Positions 26,191 to 37,847 of a DNA stretch of 64,000 bases are shown in pieces; the first letter of the stretch is position 1; every line of letters starts with the position of its first letter. The DNA is from Ptychodera flava. Its lineage: Eukaryota; Hemichordata; Enteropneusta; Ptychoderidae. The stretch spans positions 7,679,501 to 7,743,500 of the forward strand of contig NC_091935.1 in assembly GCF_041260155.1 (NCBI RefSeq), given 5' to 3'. The notes under the pieces are model-generated. The model was not told the DNA's origin and ran no database searches. It saw nothing but the letters and a program-made list of their open reading frames with translations. Both the position numbers and the translations under genes were made by a program.

Positions 26191-27050
26191 AATACTTGGG
26201 GCTATTTTGCATATTTAATGAGGTCATGTGACCAGTATTTGCATATTTTTTGGGCAATTGTAATACTACAATTCCAAAAATATCTTGTAATTGTGGACAA
26301 TGTTTGATAAATTCAATAGTCAGATGTTATAAAATAGGATACCTTGACCTGTCTGTTCCCATATTCAAGGGCGCTGTGTGTAATTCTTCACTTATGAGTG
26401 AAGACAAGAAAATTTGTGTAAGTTTTATCAAATCTGTGTAAAGTTTTTCATAATATATAAAGTTTACATCAAAGTCCATGGTCATGGCACTATAAATAGT
26501 GATTAAGCATTGGGATATAATACAATATCGATTATCTTTTACTGGAAAATTGGAAAACATGTAAAAATAATGATAAATTTATATTGTTGGCGGCCATTTT
26601 GAATACTTAATCAGGTCACATGACCACTATTAGCATATTTTGGGACAAGTGTGTCATTGTCATTCAAAATATACATACTTACTGTGGGAAATATTTCATA
26701 ATATTAGTTGCTGGATGTTATGTTACGTTATGCTTTGACCGACCTAACACTTAATATACAGAGCCTTTGTTTACATTACACTTAGCAGATCAAAATGATA
26801 CAAAATATCAGTGTTTTTTCAAAATTTTTGTCACAATTTCATATCAGTCCATGCTGACGTGATAGAAAACAGGTTTCGTGATGAAAAATTATGAATAAAT
26901 GAGGAATTCCTATGAAAATAAAGAAATATACTAAAAAAAATACAATATTTTATATATTGGCGGTCATTTTGAATACTTAATTAGGTCACGTGACCATAAT
27001 TTGCATATTTTTTTTGACAAGTATTTTATTGTGATTCAAAAATTATATGG
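26190..27050 (+). repeat. Three-copy tandem array, ~370-390 bp period
   Basis: Three diverged units each carry a GGTCAYRTGACC palindrome followed by TTTGCATATTT-like sequence. The palindromes start at 26222, 26614 and 26984. The two later units also share GGCGGYCATTTTGAATACTTAAT just before the palindrome. The stretch between markers is only loosely conserved. Confidence 0.7.
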
Positions 27051-27657
27051 TATGGTGGACAGTCTCTGTTAATTTAAGAAGTCAGACGTCATGCTAGATG
27101 GTACTTCCAAATGTCAACTCCACCACAGGGCCTTGGTGTGCAAAGGGTTAAAGTGGAAAATAACGTACGAAAGATTGCAGTATTCTAAGCAACTTCTATA
27201 CGTATGATATGTGATTCTCTAAAGTTGATTGTCGATAATTTACGGTAATAAGATGGGAGGGGCACGTTAATATGTCAATGCTGACGCTGATTTTTTCATA
27301 ATATACTGAAATAAACACTGACGTGAAGCAGTCAATTAAAATACTGAATGATCATTTATTTTAATCATCCCATAAACAAGTACAAAATAAAGCTCTATCG
27401 ACAGACCAGCCACTTTTCCTTGTATGTAAAAGGTGACAATTCATATCTACTGAGCCATGGTTTTGTTTTCATAGATCTATTTCTTTCCCGTTGTCTTCAT
27501 CCTTTGTATCTACGCTATCGCCCTATGATAAAATTTGCCTAGCCAACGAGCTAGAATAAGCTGCCCTGCGATACTAAGATTAAGCTAAATTTGATTCGCT
27601 ATCCTACTGGTTAAACCTGCCATCTGCCATTATCATTAAATGATAACAGCCATAGAA

Positions 27658-27740
<83 letters not shown>
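27658..27740 (+). repeat. (GACA)n then (GATA)n tetranucleotide array
   Basis: About eight GACA units pass into about fourteen GATA units, followed by a short C/T-rich stretch. The long tyrosine/serine-rich frames across it are an artefact of the repeat. Confidence 0.95.
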
Positions 27741-27804
27741 CAGGCACACTCAGGCACTCTTTCCTCTCTCCCTCCCTTCCTCCCTCCCTGCCCACGAAGA
27801 TGCA

Positions 27805-27867
27805 TGCATACATACATACATACATACATACATACATACATACATACATACATACATACATACATAC
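27805..27867 (+). repeat. (CATA)n array
   Basis: About sixteen uninterrupted CATA units close to the preceding tetranucleotide array. Confidence 0.95.
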
Positions 27868-28239
27868 TCAACAGGTCAAATATACTTCCGCTTTAGTAGC
27901 TAAACAAGTCATCGTTGATTACACAGTCTCCGCTTGTCCATTTTATTGTAATCTTTGGTGTCTAGGTAGCTGTGGTCTACGTAGCTGTGGAATGATATTA
28001 AATTGATGCGGGGTGCATCAGGCCTGTGACTTGCATAATAAAGTAATCTGAGGAACGTTCAATAAAATTGACCCCTCTCTGCCGGTAATGACCATTGAAG
28101 GAACTTTTGATTATATCACACATAACGATGCCCTCACTGCCTCTAGTGTCATGATGGCACATAATATATATACACATGTTTTGGAGGAATTTTAGAAATG
28201 GTATGGGATCGGGTATGCTGTTTTAATTAGCCCTTTCGG

Positions 28240-29512
28240 ATCACATAATGAAACAAATTAATGTGCACAAGAATGCAGCCATATCACGTCAAACAAAATC
28301 AGTCAGTCCATCGAAGGACAGTGACCTATGTTTATGTTTTAAAGACATAAAAAATCACACCAAAATTGAAATCAAATGGCTGTCTATTGACCATATGGAT
28401 CATAGCACAAAATTAGTAGACATGCATATGTATGCCATAGTACTTTATCTTTGTACCAAGTCTCAACAACATTGGATAAGGAATATTTGCATATGATTAA
28501 GCCTCAAGACATGAAGACATCCAAAAATGACCATCTAGCAGCGATATTGGGGAAAAATGACAATCTGGCAACCATATTGGAACATGTCACGAAGTACATT
28601 GACATGTACATGTATGCCATAGTGCATGATCTTTGTGCCAAGTTTGGACAAAATCGGTGTAATGACCTTTGAATTAAGCTTCAAAGACATGCAAAATTCC
28701 AACAAAAAGGCAGTTCTGCAGCCATATTGGCTCCTATCGCAAGGTTAATTGATACATGCATATGTATGCCATAGTGCTTTGCCTTTGTGCAATGTTTGAA
28801 CAAATTCGGTTCAAGGATGTTTGAGTTATGGTTCAAAGACATGAAAAAATCGCAACAAAATAGCCGCCTCACGCCCATATTGGATCGTATCGCAATATAA
28901 TTCTACGTGCATATGTAGGCTATAGTGTTATGCCTTTGTGCCAAGTTTGAACAGAATCGGTTCAAGGATGTTTGTGTTAATTGTTCAAAGACACGAAAAA
29001 TCGCAAACAAAATGGCCGTCTCACGCCCATTTTGGATCGTATCGCACTATAATTCTACATTCATATGTAAGCCATAGTGTTATGCCTTAGTGCCAAGTTT
29101 GAATAGAATCGGTTAAAGGATGTTTGAGTTATGGCTCAAATTTCATGAAAAATCGCAAAAATATGGCCACCTTGCGGCCACATTGAATCGTATCGAAATA
29201 TAAATTGGTGTGCATCTGTAGGTCATAGTGCTATGCCTTTGTGCCAAGTTTGAATAGAATCGGTTCAAGGATGTTTGAGTTATGGCTCAAAGACATGAAA
29301 AATCGCAAAAATATGGCCACCTTGCGGCCATTTTGAATCGTATCGAAAAATAAATCGGTGTGCATCTGTAGGTCATAGTGCTATGCCTTTGTGCCAAGTT
29401 TGAACAAAATTTGTTTTGCAGTGTCTGAGAAACGGCTGCGGACGAACGGACGCACAGACGGACGGGACCCAATCTGTGAGTCCCCGCCGGACTTCGTCCG
29501 CGGGGACTAACA
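28240..29512 (+). mobile_element. Tandem-core element ending in hairpin, Helitron-like (HINE/pearl type)
   Basis: Seven core repeats share the block CATATGTATGCCATAGTGCT, CTTTGTGCCAAGTTTGAACA, then GGTTCAAGGATGTTTGAGTT. The later units are spaced about 152 bp apart (near 28763, 28910, 29062, 29214 and 29366). The array is followed by a short ACGG-type microsatellite (29430-29465), a GC-rich hairpin (29479-29508) and then CTAA. A tandem core, tetranucleotide microsatellite and terminal hairpin with CTRR is the layout of non-autonomous Helitron relatives first described in bivalves. The 5' boundary is approximate. No Rep/helicase is encoded. Confidence 0.65.
29479..29508 (+). repeat. Terminal GC-rich hairpin
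   Basis: AGTCCCCGCCGGAC, a TTC loop, then GTCCGCGGGGACT: a 13-bp stem with one bulged C. It marks the likely 3' end of the tandem-core element. Confidence 0.85.
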
Positions 29513-29547
29513 AGTCAAATCACTAAAACATCAGATTATTCTGACTA

Positions 29548-29592
29548 TTTAGTTTAGTTTAGTTTAGTTTAGTTTAGTTTAGTTTAGTTTTA
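29548..29592 (+). repeat. (TTTAG)n pentanucleotide array
   Basis: Nine or so tandem TTTAG units; not the metazoan telomere repeat TTAGGG. Confidence 0.9.
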
Positions 29593-30138
29593 ATTTTGTT
29601 TACTTTAGATTACTTCAGTATAGTTAAGGTTATTATGAAAATAACGCAAAGAATGTATAACGACACATAGATTTAGTCATTAGCACGCGTTTAGCGCGTC
29701 CGGCGATGCGTTGCACTAATGTCTTAATGCTTACTTTGCGGTATTTTCGCAATAGTTATTATTATATTACCATGCCCTGCCCGTCGCATTTTGATTGGTC
29801 GAGCTAAACCACGTGACTGACCAAAAATACACAGTAATGGTTTGATTACATGACCGCGAATATTAATAATAAGATTAACGACTCAAAGTATCGTAATTTT
29901 ACAGCTCAAACGTAATTCATAATCAATCACAAAATAAAATGGAGCACTTGTAGGTCAAGTTAAAATACTTTTTTCTGAAAACATCTCCGGCTTTGCCAAT
30001 TTTTGACAGCGCGCGTGACAGTGCGTCGCGTATTGCTCAGTTTCTGGGGCCCAATTGTCGTTTGCTCCTGAAATTTTCGGAAATTTTGACGGTTTCCTTG
30101 CTTTCGATGATCATATAATGGAAATATCAGACCCCGAT

Positions 30139-30251
30139 CTGACCATTAACGTTTATTTGTGGGCGTGGACTCGAGGAAAGCCAAATTAACGGGCGAGGCT
30201 AATTTTTGGCTTTCCTCTCGCCCTTGCCCACAAACAAACGTTAATGGTCAG
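30139..30251. repeat. Near-perfect hairpin element (113 bp)
   Basis: The left arm starts CTGACCATTAACGTTT and the right arm ends AAACGTTAATGGTCAG. The arms are about 50 bp with few mismatches and enclose a short loop near 30190. Frames crossing it read the palindrome and are not genes. Confidence 0.8.
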
Positions 30252-31079
30252 CGCGTTGCCCGGTATTTCGATATCATACATCTCCTTTTTTTATCAAGAA
30301 TATATGCACCCGTCGTTTCCGATGCATTATTCCATACACTTTAAAGGCATATTCTGCGAGCAGGTTAAGGGTAAGCGCCATCTTTGTTTACATCGCGCGC
30401 TCATCCAACATCGGATGTACGAGCCGAGCAGCGATGTCGTGCCAGATTTGTACAGTGCCGTCTTGGTGTCAACTGTCGTTATTACTTCATAATATTTTTC
30501 ACCTGCAAACAGTCGTAATACATTTATTTCTGTTTCTTTTATCAGAAGTTATTTTCAAAGTACAGTATTGAGTTTCAGTATGGAGCCATTCAATGATGCA
30601 ATGTTTATCATCAAATATGAAAGTAAAGGGGTTACTGCATGCCCGTTACGTGCCCGTTTTTACGGAAGCTCGATTCTATTGTTTGCGAAGGCAGATGTAT
30701 AGTAATTTATTTTATGTCATTATATTTTATTTTGTCTTAGTATCTACCTGTTGATTGCTGGTTGTCTGCAATACATGTACATCAGAAAGAATGTTGTTAT
30801 CCTCTATTTAATAAATCAACTGACTGTGTATACCAATTATTCTCTCAAATATATGATAATAAACTAGTCAAAATCTAGTAGTTACCTGCCTCAGATGATC
30901 AGTTGGTAAAAATACTGATTGACAGCTATCTTATATTAAGTCATTCTAATTTGAAATGGAAGTCAGGGAGCGATCAAATTTTGTACTTACTTAACGAGTA
31001 AACACACACTTTGTAATACCATTCCAAAGTCAAAAAATATCTGTTAATGCTTTAAAACTGGGAAAAGTTTTTAAAATTA

Positions 31080-31333
31080 TTACAAAATGCGTTAACAGTT
31101 ATTACAAAGTGCGAATTATTACAAAATGCTGATACCCTTGTTACATTTTGCGTAGACAATTTTTTATTACAAAATGCTGATACCCTTGTTACAAAACGCG
31201 TAGACTGGTTTATTACAAAATACTGCAGACGTTATTACAAAATGCGTCAGTTATTACAAAATGCTGATACCCCTTATTACATTTTGCGTAAGTTATTACA
31301 AAATGCGTCAGTATTACAAAATGCCGCAGTACA
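31080..31333 (-). repeat. Right terminal inverted repeat with internal subrepeats
   Basis: ATTACAAAATGCG and ATTACAAAATGCTGATACCC alternate, ending GCCGCAGTACA at 31333. It is the inverse complement of the left end at 23954-24178. Confidence 0.75.
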
Positions 31334-31338
31334 GGGAA
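31334..31338. repeat. Target-site duplication GGGAA (right copy)
   Basis: Matches GGGAA at 23949-23953 and abuts the right inverted terminus. Confidence 0.7.
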
Positions 31339-32783
31339 CACTAAAGATTACTGGACTCACACTGAATCCTTATAAAAATCATTTTAATCCTGATCTTATC
31401 CCAATTGCCTTTGAATGAGATCGACTGGCAGCAAAGATCTACATTCCTCGAGAAAAGCATTGATGAAAAAATCCCTAGGAAACTTATTTCCGGATGAGAT
31501 TGTTGTTTCGTCGCTTAACTGAATTATTTATTATTATTATCCCAAGAAGGATAAAAATACGTTAAGGTATGATGCCGACGCATTACGCGCCAGTTTCATT
31601 TCTTTTTAGCTTCGCGCGCAGAACATTACGTCATAGTTTTCACGTATTCCAACTTTAAACGATGTTGAACTTCTCGCAAAAGTTTACTAGTGACCCTCAA
31701 AGTTTGCTAACCATGTTTCTCATTCATGGACAAGATATTTCCTTCGTTTTCAAATTAAAGATAAACTTCGTTGTGAATCAATACCTTAACGCCCTAAGTC
31801 TAGAACACGTGCCTAACGAATATTACTTTTTTAAAGCTTCTTAGAGTAGAGGCAGCTAATCATTCGATGAGAAAGATCCAAATCCTATAGTTCAGTGTCA
31901 TTTCTTTATCCTCCTTTGAAAAAAAGAAACTCCATAGAATTTAAGTCCTCCAGCAAATTCTTCGCCATGTGTGAGAAGAGCTCTTGAGTCTCGGAAACTA
32001 AACCAATCTTCCATGCAAGAACTATTATATGGACCCGAGGGAAAAACAGAAACGCTCATACATGTAGCTGATACGAGGAAGTCGCTTCTTTATTAACGGC
32101 TATGAAATCGTCTTTCGCTACGTTGTTGATTATTTTGACAATCTCAAAGCCTGGAGGTTATGTCAGTCTATTAAGCTTTGGGAAAACAGATCGTGACGTT
32201 TTTAACAGACTGTTTCCAGGCACCGACTTCAGGTGTATCAAAACGTTCATAAGCGCTGACCCTTTTTAGTAACGGACCTAAACGTGCACGTTCGTAACTC
32301 TGGACGGATTTTCCGGGTCGAAAGGAGGTACAATCAGAAATCATTGATTCGTTTTTATATATCTCATGATATTCTTTAGAATTTAACCAGCTTTTCCCTT
32401 ATATATGAATCGCTTCCGTATTCCTTTTTCAACGAGCCCCTTTTTGCTGATCTTGATTTTCCAACAAATTATTGTCATATCTCTCATCAACAGAAAGTGA
32501 GAAAAAATACTAAATCGTTTTTTTAGTTTAGCATTATGACAATATTATGGAGAGGTTCAGGCTAGACTAGCTGCGCTGTCATTTATTTCCTGATTCCCTA
32601 CATCCCCAATTCCCCATTCTCCCATTCAGTTGACTTTATTCATTATTTGCTCCCTATTGTCGTGGTGTGTAACATATTCTTGGGTAAATAAACATAACTA
32701 CAGAAATACAATCACTACGTGACTAATGCTTGGTGCGCGACACAACAGCATGAATTTATACAGACTGTATGAAGGCGTATTGT
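31339..32783. other. Intergenic, nothing supported
   Basis: No domain-bearing frame, no repeat structure recognised. Confidence 0.4.
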
Positions 32784-32786
32784 TTA

Positions 32787-33589
32787 GGGAGCCGTCATTA
32801 TTTACGGCCGGGGGTCGGAGGAATGTGGGGGGTCACTCAACTTGAAAAAAACCTGAAAATTACAAGGGGGGGGGTTGCTCAAAATGTGGAGAGAAATGAG
32901 GGGATTACTCAATTTTTGGTGCAAAATGAATTAAAACCCCTCTCAGATTGCACCATTTCACACAGTTTTCGATGCGAGAGGGTTCATCCCCCTCTCGCGC
33001 TCTCCCCTCTTGGGGTATGTGTTCTCACAGTTTTACTTTGTAAAATTACAAATAGAAATCAACTCACATATTGCAACAGTCTGCACCATTGCACACATCA
33101 ATTTCTCATTTTTTTCCACACAAGAGAGAGTACAACCTCCTCTGACACTCTCTCCCTCAACCTTCTATGTGTTCTCCCTGGTGTATTTTCAAATTCTGCC
33201 TTGTTAGACATCTTAGTGAAAACATTGTTATGATATCCATCCAAATTAAATAATACTATACGGCAGGATACTGGTCATAGCATGAGCTTTTATATCTATA
33301 TTTTATTGTGACTTTGAATGTCATTTGGTTGGTTTCATCTTCTTTAACCGTCATGAGATGACCGATGATTATCTAGCAGCCTGGATATGAAAGGTCTTTA
33401 CTATCGCTGTATTTTTGTAAATTTTACAAGTACATGTTTTGATATTTAACCTAAGGGTTAGTCTAAATTTTTTTGTTAGAGAGTGGGAGTTACTCAAATC
33501 CATCAGGGTTGGCACTGGGGAGTTACTCGAAATTTCAGAGTTTCCGATGAAATTCCTTCGACCCCCAGGCCGAAATAATGACGACTCCC
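32787..33589. mobile_element. MITE with ~35-bp inverted termini and TTA flanks
   Basis: The left end is GGGAGCCGTCATTATTTACG and the right end reads, inverted, GGGAGTCGTCATTATTTCGG. The pairing continues through a GGCC and GGGGGTCG block for about 35 bp. Flanking trinucleotides are TTA on both sides, as in PIF/Harbinger elements. The interior has G-runs at the left and frames (for example 32769-33233) with no recognised domain, so the element is non-autonomous. Confidence 0.7.
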
Positions 33590-36385
33590 TTAGGTTTGAA
33601 AATCTCATTTCCTCGAATCGTGTACTACAATTGGTGGTGGCAGGATAACACATGCTATACCAGTGCTCTAAAGTCACTTTAAATTTATTAATAAGTTCAT
33701 CAGTAATACTTTTCTACAGCAGACGTAATGTTTGTTCCAGAAAAGATATGAGTTATTTTATAACCTAATTTTCAAGATTCCTAAGAAAGGCAGTGACCTA
33801 GAAGAATGTGGGTTAGCTTCATTGATTTCTGTTTTAACGCCATGACTCAGGACGGTCTCTAGTACTCTGAATTATATAGGCTTTTTGAGTTTCAAAATTC
33901 TAGCCAATAGGTAGTAGGAAGCCGCGCGGAAATGATGTTTTGCTTCGGATGGCATGCGAGTATAGAGCTCCCCAGAAGGTAAATTTGACATTTGAGTGAA
34001 TGTGTTCGAGGTGTGTTTTGGATCAATGCGTGTTGATTTCTGAACATTTCTACCTTCTAGCTGTCAAAACGAGGTACGATTAGTATCCAGGGACTGTCAT
34101 TTGTACCGGAAGGATTCAACATGTGTGCTGATGTGATAGATATCAGTACTCTGCGTGATAACTTTATTCACCATCCTGCAGCGCCGATGACACACGTAAC
34201 TCATCCTTTTCATGGATTATTAGTGGGGTCGCTACATCCCGATGGCAGGGAAACTAAAGTGCTAGGACTAATGACAAGAACATAGCCCGAAACTAGAATG
34301 CACACACAAAGACGAAGGTCTTTCATCCACACTGTTTACTTCAGATGAACGTCAACGCGAGTCAGTGAGATCGAGACGGGCCTAACAGATGAGAAAACTT
34401 TGGTTATGCTGTAAAGTTTACTATGGACGCTACTTAAGCACGTTCCACAAGTTGCAAATACATACAGTTTGCTGCAAATATAGTATGTGTTTCGTTGACC
34501 ATTTTCCCAATGTAACAGGCCTGTATACCAGGTGGGAAAATTGAAAATGGGATTAATTGAAGGAGATAAGTCAGCAATACCATCCCAATTACATTCTACT
34601 AAAATTTCTTGACCAATTACTTACATCTTAAAAATCAATTCACATCAGTGCAACTAAGGCTGGTGCCAACTCTGCTATATAGTGAATATGGCTCGGTTAT
34701 TTTCGCGTCTCGCCCATCAGATCTCTGCTATATCGTAAATATGGCACGGTTATTTTAGCGTCTCGCCCATCAGATCTCTGTATTTTCACCGTCAATAAAC
34801 CGGATGGGTAAAAAATATGTACATTAACACTTTTCCTTCTTTCACCAAGATTGCGTTGTTTAGCGATACTTTTCGATCACTGAGTTGCCATATTGTCGAC
34901 GGTAAGCCAGCCCCTGTCACGATTCAAGGGAAGAGTCGATGACGATGTGTTTGTGAAGAATGCGGTACCTATAAACGAACTGTAGTTTTTAACACTATAC
35001 TATTTTTGCAACCCATTAATAAAAGAAAGATATCAGCTCTGAAACATTTCCTTATGATATAATTTTATAAGTTTCTGCGTTATTTGAAAAGTGATGGAAG
35101 CTATGTTTTGTGAGCCTATGCTGCATCCACACATTTGTTATAATAGTCTCGTTGCTGTAATTTAAAATTTATAACAATAGGGTTTTCTCGTAAGTATTGA
35201 TTAATGGAAGGCAAGTTAGCACATATGAATATGTTATTTTTGTTATAAGAAAGAGCAGACGATTATGGTAGCGTGATACGTCGATATCTCGGTGGCAATA
35301 CGCTGCTCCATTCGTAGCCGCGAGTTGTGAATTGCCAAGGCTTACGTCACCTTTATCTTGTTGCGTGAATAGTCTAAACGCGCTTTTCAATACCACGTGT
35401 ATGCCCTTGGGAACACTTTAATACTCATTGTCTTCCATTGAAAAATAGGTAGAGCTACATTTTTGTAAGCCCTGGAAAAGCCAGGGGTACATTTTGTAAT
35501 CCCTAGCAATTATAGGGCATACTGCTGTACATCGATTTATTTGTTAGACGTACTGGTACTGCTCCTTTACCATAGACATTCAGATCAAAGTAGTTTATTG
35601 TGACGCATAAAACATATAATGGAAACGTTTAAACATACCGGTGCTCAATAGAGAATTCAAATTTAAAATTGTTTTACTCAGGTTTCGTATAATTTTCCAT
35701 ATCCAGTACAGCCGTCAAAGTTTGCGTTGACCGATACCAGACCATAAGATGCTCGGTGAATGAATGCTACACAGATTGCATCTCGTTTAGTTCTGAACAC
35801 ACAAGCATGATATTCTGTACGGTTTACAGCAGTATTTCGTTTCTCACACCCATGTGGTATTTTGAGCAGATTTATGCCCATCTGTGGGCGACTCAGAGCT
35901 GCTATAGATATCAGAATGATTCTTCGTGCCAGATTAGAGTGTTGGTCTCATACTGGACTGCCAGCAGGTCTAAATTCGAGGACTTTTAAAGTTGGAATAT
36001 AATAAAGAAATGATATTTTGGGCAAGAAGGTAATTTTCCTCGTTGGAAAGGTTCACCGATATTATTTAAAGCTTTTCAAGTTTCAGCATGTGTTTTCGAT
36101 GCTTTCGTCAGAGAGACCCAGCAGGAACTACTGTACAGCGTATTTTGATCGAATACAAGAATGAAAAAGGAACTAGAAAGGAAGCAAGGGGTAATTAATA
36201 CCTGCAGTTACAGGCTGATAAATATTCATCTTCAGAATGAGGGAAATGTGAATGAATTGATCTGGCTGCAAAAGTGTAGCAAACATTTTCAGGTAGTAAG
36301 GTTTATTTCGTCGCTTATCCGATACCTGACCCATGGATTCTCTCGAATTTTAATGGTCTTTGCTGTATAAGTTCTGAGACATGTG
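33590..36385. other. Intergenic with one short tandem duplication
   Basis: No supported gene. Short frames only. Contains the 53-bp duplication listed separately at 34671. Confidence 0.4.
34671..34776 (+). repeat. 53-bp tandem duplication
   Basis: Two copies at 34671-34723 and 34724-34776 share TCTGCTATAT, ATGGC-CGGTTATTTT and GCGTCTCGCCCATCAGATC, differing at a few positions. Confidence 0.85.
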
Positions 36386-36388
36386 TAA

Positions 36389-37106
36389 GGGGCGTTGCAC
36401 ACAACACTGCATATTTTGCTCAAAAATCACTTTTTTGCAAATATTTATTCAATTTTAATTAATTTGTTAACCCAAGATTAAAATATTTGGTGGGTTCACC
36501 TTGTAGCTTGTCAAGCAGTCAAAAGTTGCGTGATAAAGAAGTGTTAATTTATGCAAATGTCTGTAAATTACCCGATTTCCTGGCTTCTTTTTCCTCCCAA
36601 TTTCGAAATTTCTAAAGAATTTAACTCCACTCTGGCAGGGTCGAATTTTCTGAAATTTTCACATCATGTTCTTTAAATGCTATATAACAAAACCACTACT
36701 TTGTTTGGCAATAAAGTTCTTACATTTTGAATAAAAGGCACTTTATTTTTGCGTATCATCATTTTAATCAATTTTGAGTGTCAGCCTTTAAACCCTTGCA
36801 ATTTTAGAATGAGGATAGATAATGCCGAATAAAATAGTTGTTGTTTTCTACATATACTGTTCTTTCAAGTGTAATATTACATTTCAGAAAATAGCATCAA
36901 GTTTTTGACTTAAATTAATTGTATCATTCATACCAAAATTGAGGTTTTTTACCCCAAATATACATCCTCATCCGTTGAGTAAACTACTGATACCATACTA
37001 AACTTTAGAGTCTCTGCTTTATATATAGTATGAGGGGGTTTCCTTTTCATCTTAGATGAGAAATATTGCTTTGAAAAAAACTGTGTTGGCAACATGCAGC
37101 TCCACC
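36389..37106. mobile_element. MITE family A, copy 2
   Basis: It aligns with the nested element at 9960-10575 over its whole length, including the shared end TGCAGCTCCACC followed by TTAA. It holds about 140 bp not found in copy 1 (near 36900-37030). The left flank is GTAA rather than TTAA, suggesting a mutated target site. Confidence 0.7.
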
Positions 37107-37454
37107 TTAAGCAAATTATTTGCTAGAATAACTGCATAACGTCGAGGGAGCGTATTTTCCCCGCTATGCCATATTCGGAAAGCATATTCAGTGGATAAGA
37201 CTGACGAGCAAGTCATTTATAGACGCTCTTAACATCTTACAATTCTGTATTCTGTCACGTATTGATTCATTTTACCAGATTTATAATGACAACTTGGAAA
37301 ATCTGACACTTATCTAATGTTTAACTGATGATTTAGATCAAGGGAAGATTGCACTTCATGATGGAATAAAGAGAAAGTCACAGTGAGCATAGCGTAAGAC
37401 TGCCTGAAACCATGTAATCCGATTTATTTAAATTTGGAACAGCAGTTTTGTTCG

Positions 37455-37578
37455 TATCATCATCATCATCATCATCATCATCACCATCATCATCATCTAC
37501 ATCATCATCGTCATCATCATCATCGTCTTCATCATCATCATCATCATCATCATCAACATCATCGTCATCATCATCGTC

Positions 37579-37620
<42 letters not shown>

Positions 37621-37645
37621 GTCATCATCGTCGTCATCATCGTCG

Positions 37646-37677
<32 letters not shown>

Positions 37678-37692
37678 GTCACTTGATCATCG

Positions 37693-37724
<32 letters not shown>

Positions 37725-37756
37725 GCAGTCGTCGTCCTTGTAATTATTAACAACAA

Positions 37757-37790
<34 letters not shown>

Positions 37791-37805
37791 CCAACGTCGT
37801 CGTCG

Positions 37806-37842
<37 letters not shown>

Positions 37843-37847
37843 ATCAG
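37455..37847 (+). repeat. Long (ATC)n tract with interspersed GTC and an (AAC)n block
   Basis: ATC units with scattered GTC/TTC variants run from 37455 to about 37735. They are followed by an AAC block (about 37749-37790) and another ATC block (37807-37845). The poly-His, poly-Ser and poly-Met frames over it are translation artefacts of the repeat. Confidence 0.95.

Larger units (their letters stand above)
23954..31333. mobile_element. 7.4-kb element with long subrepeated inverted ends and 5-bp target duplication
   Basis: The element starts TGTACTGCGGCATTTTG and ends with its inverted complement. The inverted ends run about 225 bp at the left (23954-24178) and 250 bp at the right (about 31080-31333). 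Both are built of a short subrepeat, CGCATTTTGTAATA alternating with GGGTATCAGCATTTTG. GGGAA flanks both sides, supporting a single insertion. The interior has no long reading frame, but holds a three-copy tandem array, simple repeats, a Helitron-like element and a hairpin element, so it has been a landing site. TGT...ACA termini recall integrase-type DNA transposons such as Ginger, but that assignment is a guess. It is non-autonomous as seen here. Confidence 0.7.

Noticed and set aside
27604-27871. Tyr/Met/Val- and Ser/Leu-rich minus-strand frames
   Set aside because: Artefact of the GATA/GACA/CATA arrays.
29548-29592. Interstitial telomere repeat
   Set aside because: Unit is TTTAG, not TTAGGG.
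32769-33233. 154-codon frame
   Set aside because: Lies inside and across the left terminus of a MITE; composition follows the repeat.
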